From Nitrospirota bacterium (GTDB lineage: Bacteria > Nitrospirota > Thermodesulfovibrionia > Thermodesulfovibrionales > JdFR-88), in contig JAKAHV010000008.1 of NCBI GenBank assembly GCA_021825295.1, forward strand, positions 1 through 64,000: a DNA stretch of 64,000 nt. The letters are read 5' to 3'. Of the stretch, positions 20,093 through 27,030 are shown piece by piece (position 1 is the stretch's first letter; the number at the start of each line of letters is the position of its first letter). The position numbers and the translations under genes were made by a program. The notes beneath the pieces were generated by a model. The model did not search any database. It worked only from the letters and a program-made list of their open reading frames with translations, and was not told the origin of the DNA.

Positions 20093-20578
20093 TCACAGGC
20101 AGGCTCGTTGTATTGTGGCAGCTATCTTCTGCACAACACTGTAATCGTCAGCTCTGCGCGGACGCAAGACAACGTTAACACTTATTTTGCAAGCCAGCGT
20201 TGAAACGTACTGATCGATAGTCGCGAAAACAGCATATTTATTTGGATCCCTCTCTGGTAAATTAGGATTTGGTTGATGAGGATATACTTTAAATCCAGCG
20301 GCGCGGAGGATCGCTTCGGCTTCATCAAATGAACTACCATCTGGTATGTACTTGACTACTGTATCTGTTATTGAAACGCCAAACATGATCGCATGCTCAT
20401 CCGAAAGTTTCTTATAAGCCAAATCTATTGCAATCCTTAGTTGTTTTCCACGTGCTTCAATATCGCTCATATTTTCCCTCTGCCTTCGGTTTGAATTCCC
20501 TTGCGGCCACGCTGAAAATGCGATTCCTATCGTCGAGATTATTACAAAAATAGCCAAAGCTACTTTTTTTATATCCAT
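20093..20578 (-). CDS. small exported or membrane-anchored protein of unknown function
   Basis: 161 residues. An N-terminal helix (VALAIFVIISTIGIAFSA) acts as signal peptide or anchor. The rest is soluble alpha/beta with a motif EAILRAAGFKVYPHQPNPN and two Cys late in the protein that could pair outside the cytosol. SD AGGAG lies seven bases before the ATG. It is the first gene of the secretion operon, 24 bases ahead of the cargo gene, so it may help fold, hold or inhibit the cargo. I recognise no family. Confidence 0.65.
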   Translation of the reverse strand: MDIKKVALAIFVIISTIGIAFSAWPQGNSNRRQRENMSDIEARGKQLRIAIDLAYKKLSDEHAIMFGVSITDTVVKYIPDGSSFDEAEAILRAAGFKVYPHQPNPNLPERDPNKYAVFATIDQYVSTLACKISVNVVLRPRRADDYSVVQKIAATIQRACL

Positions 20579-20756
20579 ACGCTATCTCCTAATTCCCCCT
20601 CGCCGTGATATATGTCCAATCCTCACTAACTCAACTTTCAAGCTTAATCGCGATAAGCCTGACCAGCGTAACACTGGAAAAGCGTTCCGGGCGTCACTCG
20701 CCCTTCATCTCCGCGGCATAGTGATTCCTGGAGAGCGCCTACTCCAAAGGTAAATT
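20579..20756 (-). promoter_or_regulatory. structured 5' leader of the secretion operon, possible pseudoknot
   Basis: About 178 bases lie between the predicted transcription start and the first ATG. On the minus strand, TGGAG/CTCCA (20746-20729) makes a first hairpin. TCACT (20724-20720) can pair with the loop AGTGA of the hairpin GGGCG-AGTGA-CGCCC (20703-20689), a pseudoknot. CCAG/CTGG near 20666-20680 gives another hairpin. This layout suggests a riboswitch or protein-binding leader, but I could not match it to a known class. Confidence 0.45.
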
Positions 20757-20762
20757 TGACGT

Positions 20763-20792
20763 AGTATAAGAAGAAAAAAAAAAAATTGTCAA
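20763..20792 (-). promoter_or_regulatory. sigma-70-type promoter of the secretion operon
   Basis: Read on the minus strand: TTGACA (20792-20787), an 18-base spacer that is almost all T, then TATACT (20768-20763). Both boxes are near consensus. The poly-T spacer is unusual and may bend or weaken the promoter. Confidence 0.75.
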
Positions 20793-21385
20793 CCAAAAAT
20801 TGTGCTAAAATTTCTTCAAAATTACCGTTTTTCAAAGGTTTTTGTTATTTAATTTTTTACAAAACTTCAATTTTAGATCAACTTGTTCGCCTGTTGGTAG
20901 AGGACTATGTTGAACCTTTTTATATTCAACCGCTGTAATTAAACAGCTATGCGGATTTGCCAGGAGAGGCGCTTGAAAGCATGACGCTAACAGCAGCGAT
21001 GCGGCTTCAAAGTTATTCGCACCATGCTATAAGATGTCAAACAGGTGACCTCCGCGCTTCGAAACGCTATTCGCGCAAATACTCGCTCAGGCGCGTTACC
21101 TTGCCGTATTTCCAAATCCTGAGCATTGTCTTGTCCCCTGCGACCATGGCGTCCTCACCACCGGAGACGCCTATACAAAATACGAATTGAAACATGCGTT
21201 CTGCCAAATATCTGAAACAACCAAATTTCAGGGCATACTTTAGTATCCGCCGCTTCCCTCTCCCAGTGAGGAATGGAAGGGGTAATTTGAATCGGGCTTC
21301 GGCGGTCAAAGACGTTGATTTTAAAAAGTAATCCGCGCCGGACTTGCTCACGAAACCATATCAGCTTAGATGGTTTATCAACCAT
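20793..21385. other. 600-base A/T-rich spacer without a supported gene
   Basis: It separates the secretion operon promoter from the 3' end of the SNF2 gene. A GTTGAAC...CAACC hairpin lies near 20908-20930. A minus-strand frame at 21067-21351 (94 codons) ends in a plausible stretch, AGDKTMLRIWKYGKVTRL, but its first half is not protein-like and it matches nothing I know. It may be a gene remnant. Confidence 0.4.
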
Positions 21386-23620
21386 TTACTCAAGCAGGAA
21401 ACGGAAGTCCGCCCTGGTGATTGAAAACCCTTTGCCGCCCCGCCCCGAATCTTCCATGACCGCCTTGTATAGTTCCAGTTTCCTCTTTTTGAGCGCCATC
21501 ATTTTTTCCTCTATCGTGTGCCGCATGAGTATGCGGGTAATCGTGACGTTCTTTTTCTGCCCGATGCGATGGGCCCGGTCGGAGGCCTGGTTCTCCACGG
21601 CAGGGTTCCACCACGGGTCCAGATGAAACACATAGGACGCCTTCGTGAGGTTCAGGCCCTGCCCGCCGGCCTTCAGGCTCAGAAGAAACACGGACTGGCC
21701 TTCTTCCTGCTGGAACGTCTCGATGAGTTTTTTCCTCTTTGCCACTGGTGTTGAGCCGTCAAGCCTCAGAAATCTGATTTCATGTCTTTTGAGGTCATCC
21801 TCAAGCACGTCAAGGAAAGACGTAAACTGGGAAAACACCAATGCGCTGTGATTTTCTTCAAGGAGTTCCCGCAGGCCTTCGATCAAGAAGACGATCTTTG
21901 GCGACGGCTCCCTGAACTCGGGCAACAGGAGCCGCGGAGAGACGCAGATCTGTCTCAACTTGAGAATAGCAGTAAGCGCGATTATCTGGGCCTGCTGACG
22001 GGTTTTTGTGCTGTAGGCCTCGTCAATCGTCCTTTTAACCTGCTCCACCGTCTTTTTGTACAGGGCCTTCTGCTTGTCGGTGAGGTCAAGATAAACGTCG
22101 GTTTCGGTCTTGGGCGGAAGCTCCTTAAGTATCTTCTCCTTGGTCCTTCGAAGCACAAACGGCCTGGTCCGCCTGATAATCCTGTCCAGGGCCGGAGATG
22201 CTTCCCGCCTGATAAGAGGGCTGAACTCGTCGTAATCGCCCATCAGTCCGGGGACGGCAAGGTCGATTATCGAATAGTATTCGCCGACATGGTTTTCAAG
22301 GGGCGTCCCGGTCATGGCGAGTTTGAACCCGCTCTTTAACTGCCTGGCGGCGCCGGTTACATCGGCAAAGATGTTCTTTATGGCCTGCGCCTCGTCGAAG
22401 ACGATCACATCAAACCGGATGTCCCTGAGTTTTTCGATATCCCTGCGCAAAAGACCATAGGTCGTAAGCACAACATCATGCCCCTTGAAAGAAACTTTCC
22501 GGTCCTTGCCGGTATAGAAAACGGTTTTAAGCCCTGGATAAAATCTTTTCATCTCGTTTTCCCAGTTAAACAGAAGGCTGGTTGGCAGGACGACAAGGTG
22601 CGGGCGCTTTCCGTCTCCCGCCGGGCTTTTGACAAGCCCCTCCCTGACGGCGGCCAGAAGGCTGATGGCCTGGACGGTCTTTCCGAGCCCCATGTCGTCG
22701 GCCAGGCAGGCCCCGAACCTGTTTTCATATAAAAAGGAAAGCCAGTAATAACCCTCCTTCTGGTAGCGCCGGAGCCTGGCCTTCAGCTTTGACGGCAGAG
22801 GTCTTGCCTCCAGTCTTTCAAAGGCGGCAAGCCTGCCCATGATCCGTTCGTCTTCGGAGGGCAGTTTCACCTTCACGCCGAGCTTTCTAAGCGCGATCCA
22901 GTCCAGGATCTGGAGCCGCGGGACATTGACGACCTTTTTTTCTTTTTCGCGTGCGGCTTCCGTCCCGCCGGTTTTATACATGCCGGAAATTAGCCGGAAG
23001 ATTTTTTGGGAGTTTGCATCCATAATCCGGACATAGCCGTCCTCCTCGCCTGCCCCCCTGCCCGCCAGTATCCTTTGCCATGTCTCGTCATCTATAAGCT
23101 TGCCGTCGCAGCGGATCTCGGGTCTGATCTCGAACCAGTCGAGATTCGATTGCCTCGCCGCGTCAAAGGCGAATTCCCACGAGCTGAGCTTCACTGGCTT
23201 ATGCTCAAAAAAGAGTTCGATGCCCTCCGCTTTAAGCCTTTCATAGAGCGCCGGCAAGCCTTCGCTCATCTCCGCGGCGGGGACGGCCATCATGTCGTGC
23301 GACCTCATGCCCTTGAATATCTCCCATCCGAATATCCCGTAAGGTATCCTGTAAAGGGTAAGCTCTTTTTTCTTGTTGACCGGGGCGGTCAGCCACCGCA
23401 GTCCGTCGAGCAGCAACCGGCACTCATCGAGATTAAAAGCGGCAAGGTACCGTTTGAGCATCTCGGCCGCCTTTCGGCGAAACCGGCGTTTTCCGAATAC
23501 GGGGAACCTACTCAGGAAGACGCCAAGAAGGCATTGGAACTGGCAAAAAATATCACGATATGGTTCAGGGAAAAGTTGAAGTTTTAGCTTCGGCCTGTAG
23601 CAAGCTACAGGGAATTGCAA
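21386..23620 (-). CDS. SNF2-family helicase/ATPase, 5'-truncated
   Basis: 744 codons open. The motor is complete: motif I ADDMGLGKTVQA, motif II FDEAQAIKN, motif III MTGTPLENH, and helicase C-terminal motifs FSQFTSFLD, LRLDGST, SLKAGGQGLNLT and DRAHRIGQ. Bacterial relatives often carry a SWIM zinc finger and about 300 more residues in front. Here the first ~47 codons are the antisense of a HEPN remnant and of a palindromic repeat, and the apparent TTG start lies inside the repeat. True helicase sequence begins near 23480. It is probably a broken gene, though the motor could still be expressed. Confidence 0.85.
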   Translation of the reverse strand: MQFPVACYRPKLKLQLFPEPYRDIFCQFQCLLGVFLSRFPVFGKRRFRRKAAEMLKRYLAAFNLDECRLLLDGLRWLTAPVNKKKELTLYRIPYGIFGWEIFKGMRSHDMMAVPAAEMSEGLPALYERLKAEGIELFFEHKPVKLSSWEFAFDAARQSNLDWFEIRPEIRCDGKLIDDETWQRILAGRGAGEEDGYVRIMDANSQKIFRLISGMYKTGGTEAAREKEKKVVNVPRLQILDWIALRKLGVKVKLPSEDERIMGRLAAFERLEARPLPSKLKARLRRYQKEGYYWLSFLYENRFGACLADDMGLGKTVQAISLLAAVREGLVKSPAGDGKRPHLVVLPTSLLFNWENEMKRFYPGLKTVFYTGKDRKVSFKGHDVVLTTYGLLRRDIEKLRDIRFDVIVFDEAQAIKNIFADVTGAARQLKSGFKLAMTGTPLENHVGEYYSIIDLAVPGLMGDYDEFSPLIRREASPALDRIIRRTRPFVLRRTKEKILKELPPKTETDVYLDLTDKQKALYKKTVEQVKRTIDEAYSTKTRQQAQIIALTAILKLRQICVSPRLLLPEFREPSPKIVFLIEGLRELLEENHSALVFSQFTSFLDVLEDDLKRHEIRFLRLDGSTPVAKRKKLIETFQQEEGQSVFLLSLKAGGQGLNLTKASYVFHLDPWWNPAVENQASDRAHRIGQKKNVTITRILMRHTIEEKMMALKKRKLELYKAVMEDSGRGGKGFSITRADFRFLLE
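23489..23587 (+). pseudogene. C-terminal remnant of a HEPN-domain protein
   Basis: The plus strand reads FSEYGEPTQEDAKKALELAK, then NITIWFREKLKF and a TAG. The PT-x-EDA-x-x-AL-x-x-A pattern with a final aromatic/basic helix is typical of the last helix of HEPN domains, partners of minimal nucleotidyltransferases in toxin-antitoxin pairs. Upstream, the sequence becomes SNF2 coding on the other strand, so only this tail survived a rearrangement. Confidence 0.5.
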
Positions 23621-23629
23621 GTTAAAAAG
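23594..23629. repeat. 36-bp palindromic repeat, copy 1
   Basis: CCTGTAGCAAGCTACAGG (8-bp arms, AA centre) followed by GAATTGCAAGTTAAAAAG. A second copy with one mismatch lies at 37258-37293. Here it follows the HEPN remnant and overlaps the apparent SNF2 start. Confidence 0.85.
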
Positions 23630-23704
23630 CCAGTGTGCGAATTTTTGAAAAAACCTTCATTTTGGAAAGAAATTCTATTTCGTAGAGCCGGCGCTTTGTC
23701 TAAC

Positions 23705-25705
23705 CTACCATCTCCTGGTCAGGCTCGCGAAGAAGGCGTGGGCATGGCCGGACGTGTATTCGGGGTTCAGGCTGTTGACCGCGCTGTCAAAGTTGCTGAA
23801 GAAATAACTGAGCCCTATTTCCGTCTTCTCGCGCACGGCCCACCTGGCCTTTACGGAATAGACGGTCTCCTTTATGTCCAGGGTCGAAAAGACGGACAGG
23901 GGAAGCAGGGAGCCGTTTGCCGAAAAATCGTACTGGCTTGCCGGAGAGAACTGGCCGCTGGCGGAGAAGCGGTTCACCGCCGCCGTCAGACCAAGCCTTC
24001 TGACCGGCGAGTAGTTGGCGGAGACCGTGTAGTTATGCGATACGTCGGTGTAGGGCACATTCTGGTCCACCAGCGGCGCGCCCGCGGGGACTGCCGCCGT
24101 GTAAACCAGGTCCTGCCTCACCCTTGAGCGCCAGTAGGCATAGCCGGCCTCAAGCGTTATGTTCCGCCTGACCGGCAGCATGAGATTGCCGGCGAATTTG
24201 TCCCTTCGCACGTCCCTGTTCGTGGCGTTCGTGATGGCGGACGTGGATTCGTCGATTATCTGCAGGTTGTCCCTCGTCTCATGGGAAAGCTCATAACTGG
24301 CGAAGGCCGTGATGCCGCCCAGGAAGCTCCATGTGGCCGACAGGGTGCCGGAGTCGCCGTTGTTGGGCTCGTAGTTGTATGCCGGAGAGCCGTACCATTC
24401 GTGTTTGTATTCCCCCCTGATTTTCAGCGTCCGGACGGGGCGGTAATCCACGTTGAGCGAAGTCTTCGCGCTCCTGGTGGATGCGGGCAGCAGCCCGCCC
24501 AGCCAGTAGGTGTAGTTTTCGCGCCTTTCGTCGCTCCAGACGATCTGGCCGCTTGCCGTCAGATTGCAGGCAATCCGGTATCGCGCTATCCCCGTGACGG
24601 TGTCCGTCACCGAGGAGATGGGAGGCCGGATGGAGTTGATTGCGAAAGCGGGCGGCACCGGCTGGCCGAACTGGTTGTAGAGCCGCGTCAGAAATTCGGT
24701 CGCGCTCGCGTTGTCCTCGGAAAGCTCCTCGTGCCTGTACCTTGCCACCAGCATGAGCGGAGTGACCGGTATCACCCTTACCTCGGCGTTTCCAAAGAAA
24801 TAATCGGCGGCCGCCTGGCTGGTCTCATTCCTCCTTGAGACCTTCGACAGCGTGCCCATGGCATAAATCATCCCGGTATACGATGTGTGGATCCTGAAGG
24901 TGTCCGTATTGCCCTCGAATTCGGGTATCAGGTTATGGATCAGGAGCCCGTCCGTGTAATTGCAGCTGCCATTGCCGCAGCCCATTACGTTATTGTCGGC
25001 TGAAAACCTCTTGAACCCGTGGGAATAATCCATCTCCACCGGGCCGAGGTGGCCGTTCAGCCCCACCCTTATATCGGTCGTGCGCATGTCAACGGGCCTG
25101 TCCTCGGCGACCCTTTCGATATCGCCGGGGCTGGAGAAGGAGCCGGAGCCGCCAAGGAATATCTGCTGGATGTCTCCGGACTGCACCACGTTCATGCCCT
25201 GCAGATAAACATGAAAAGGATATTCGTGCGTCTTGAAGCGCAGGAAGACGCGGTTGATCCCCTCTCTTACCCCATAGTGGACACCGGAGTCGTACTGCCG
25301 CACCCCGAAATCCTGGCCCGGCGGATTGCCGATGAGGGTAATATTGGGCAGGTTATGGTAGAGACTGCTTCCCAGGAACCTGGAGAGGACCGTATCGCTG
25401 TAAGCGTAGCGCAAATCGGCGAAATAGTCCTTCGGATTCAGGACGTCAAGCTCCAGGTGCACACGGTTGGGGAAAGGAAAGGCGATGATCTCGCCTCCCG
25501 CGCCAAGGGAAGCCTCCGGGTAGCCGTAGGGCAGCGCGTAGCTGCCGCCGCTCAGATGGGCGTCAGTGAAACCTCCCCACAGACTGTATTCGGGGGCTAT
25601 CTTCGGGTATTTGTAGACCTGGTTGTCCGTTTCGTCCTGCGCGTAGGCCGCCGCGGCAAGCATAATGAGTATCACCGGCAGGAAAAGGGCTGTCCGCCAC
25701 CTCAC
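23705..25705 (-). CDS. MtrB/PioB-family outer-membrane beta-barrel porin
   Basis: 666 residues from a GTG whose TG overlaps the TGA of the upstream cytochrome; the signal peptide (LFLPVILIMLAAAAYA) then falls at the right place. The mature protein is a run of amphipathic beta strands rich in Tyr, Arg and Ser, with YAYSDTVLSRFLGSSLYHNL and the FKRFSADNNVMG region seen in MtrB-like proteins, and it ends in Arg-Trp. These porins hold a decahaem cytochrome in the outer membrane and make an electron conduit. The order cytochrome-porin with overlapping stop and start fits a porin-cytochrome complex. Confidence 0.88.
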   Translation of the reverse strand: MRWRTALFLPVILIMLAAAAYAQDETDNQVYKYPKIAPEYSLWGGFTDAHLSGGSYALPYGYPEASLGAGGEIIAFPFPNRVHLELDVLNPKDYFADLRYAYSDTVLSRFLGSSLYHNLPNITLIGNPPGQDFGVRQYDSGVHYGVREGINRVFLRFKTHEYPFHVYLQGMNVVQSGDIQQIFLGGSGSFSSPGDIERVAEDRPVDMRTTDIRVGLNGHLGPVEMDYSHGFKRFSADNNVMGCGNGSCNYTDGLLIHNLIPEFEGNTDTFRIHTSYTGMIYAMGTLSKVSRRNETSQAAADYFFGNAEVRVIPVTPLMLVARYRHEELSEDNASATEFLTRLYNQFGQPVPPAFAINSIRPPISSVTDTVTGIARYRIACNLTASGQIVWSDERRENYTYWLGGLLPASTRSAKTSLNVDYRPVRTLKIRGEYKHEWYGSPAYNYEPNNGDSGTLSATWSFLGGITAFASYELSHETRDNLQIIDESTSAITNATNRDVRRDKFAGNLMLPVRRNITLEAGYAYWRSRVRQDLVYTAAVPAGAPLVDQNVPYTDVSHNYTVSANYSPVRRLGLTAAVNRFSASGQFSPASQYDFSANGSLLPLSVFSTLDIKETVYSVKARWAVREKTEIGLSYFFSNFDSAVNSLNPEYTSGHAHAFFASLTRRW

Positions 25706-26832
25706 CGTGTGAACCACCCTTCCCCGGATGCGGGCGGCAGGTCGGAGCCATGTATCTGCGAATGGCAGTCCGTGCACCTGGTATAGAGGGCGGCCCTGCG
25801 CGCCAGAGGATCGGCCGGATTTATCCTGTGCCCTTCATGGCACTGGAGGCAGAGAAAAGGCTGCCTCAGCTTAAGCAGGTCGTTGTTCGGCGAGCCGTGC
25901 TGGTTGTGGCAGATAAGGCAGTTTTCCGTGTTTTCCGCATGCTCGTAAATGAAGGGGCCCTCCTTGTCCGCGTGGCACTGGGTGCAGGTGGCCTTGATAG
26001 TCGGTTTCCTTAAAAGCTTAGGGTTTCCCCCGTGGGGGTCGTGACAGTCGGTGCAGAATATCTTGCCTTCGGGCACCGGATGATGGCTTGGCTGATTGAA
26101 TTCGCTCTTGACGTCCTGGTGGCACCTGAAACACATCGCAGCCGTGTCCCTGGGGCTCACGATGAGGTCCGGCCCGTGGTGGATATTGTGGCAATCCTCG
26201 CAGGCCACGCCGTTTAGGGCATGGGGGCTTGTGTCCCAGGCGTGAAGATTGAAAGTGGCGTTGCCGGTATGGCATTTAAGGCATATCAGGGATTTCGCCG
26301 TCGGAGGCAGGCGCTTTATGTCGATGAGCGTTTTATAGTTGCAGGAGAGGATCTTCCCCTGCGCTTCCGCCTCCTTCACCTTCCGGCGCGTAAGCCCCTT
26401 TATGGCCAGGCTCCCCGGCCCGTGGCAGGACTCGCAGTCCACAATAGGCAGGCCGGATTTGGGCGAGAGCTGGGCGCCCATCGTGCTCGCCTCAAAGTCC
26501 TTCTTTATCTGGTCGTGGTAATGGCAGGCCCTCAGGCAGTTGGCATTGCCCACATAGTCGGCATCGAACCTGCCCACCAGCATCTTCTCATAATCCTTTA
26601 TGGGTATAAGAGGCTTCGAGGTTTTCAGGGTCTCGCAGCCCGACGGCAACAGCAGGGCCGCCAGCGCCAGAAAAACTCCGGGGAGAAGAAACCTGCGAAA
26701 AGCAACACCCCTCCCCTTGTCCGCTGGGAGGTTCCATCCGGATGGATTTTCACTTTCAACGCGGGGAGTTTTTCTATCTTTTATTTTTATTCGCTCGCTT
26801 GCCCCTTTCAGGACAATACGCTCGCTTTGCAT
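25702..26832 (-). CDS. DmsE/MtrA-like decahaem c-type cytochrome lipoprotein
   Basis: 376 residues. Nine CxxCH haem motifs start at residues 133, 184, 211, 234, 260, 283, 305, 328 and 353. A CxxxCH (CLRACH) lies at 99-104 where the first haem of the family belongs, so ten haems are likely. A lipobox LLPSGC places the lipid on Cys66. The ATG follows GGGGGATTA, but the 43 residues before the hydrophobic helix are unusually many and charged, and no other canonical start lies between. It should pass electrons from periplasmic carriers through the adjoining MtrB-like barrel. Confidence 0.88.
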   Translation of the reverse strand: MQSERIVLKGASERIKIKDRKTPRVESENPSGWNLPADKGRGVAFRRFLLPGVFLALAALLLPSGCETLKTSKPLIPIKDYEKMLVGRFDADYVGNANCLRACHYHDQIKKDFEASTMGAQLSPKSGLPIVDCESCHGPGSLAIKGLTRRKVKEAEAQGKILSCNYKTLIDIKRLPPTAKSLICLKCHTGNATFNLHAWDTSPHALNGVACEDCHNIHHGPDLIVSPRDTAAMCFRCHQDVKSEFNQPSHHPVPEGKIFCTDCHDPHGGNPKLLRKPTIKATCTQCHADKEGPFIYEHAENTENCLICHNQHGSPNNDLLKLRQPFLCLQCHEGHRINPADPLARRAALYTRCTDCHSQIHGSDLPPASGEGWFTR

Positions 26833-26920
26833 TAATCCCCCACTGCATATAAAAAAAGCCGTGGAAAAATATATATATTAGACCCTCAAAAAGTCAAGCT
26901 CGGGTAATCAGGTGTGTCAA

Positions 26921-26960
26921 GGCAAAGTAGAAATGTCCTACTTTGGGCAAAGTAGAAATG
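26921..26960. repeat. 15-bp direct repeats, possible IS21-type end
   Basis: GGCAAAGTAGAAATG occurs at 26921-26935 and again at 26946-26960. Multiple short terminal repeats with this kind of sequence are typical of IS21-family ends as I remember them. No transposase is nearby, so this would be a relic. Confidence 0.45.
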
Positions 26961-27030
26961 CCCGGTCATGGGGTTGTGCCCGCGTCAGGATGGGGCCCCA
27001 TGGCCGCTTGTTAAAGCGCGGCGGGTGTGG

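Noticed and set aside
20579-20756. Assigning the leader to a known riboswitch (yybP-ykoY, glnA, GEMM, fluoride)
   Set aside because: GGAGTAGG and GGAACGC recall pieces of known classes, but order and spacing do not match any class that I remember.
20644-20835. 63-codon minus-strand frame in the secretion leader
   Set aside because: It starts in the promoter's poly-T spacer, has a Phe run from that tract, and covers the structured leader.
21067-21351. 94-codon minus-strand frame as a real gene
   Set aside because: No SD of note and no recognisable domain; only its last third looks protein-like. Left as a possible remnant in the gap entry.
23241-23587. A full plus-strand HEPN gene within 23006-23587
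   Set aside because: Only the last ~33 codons look like HEPN; upstream the frame is antisense to true SNF2 coding.
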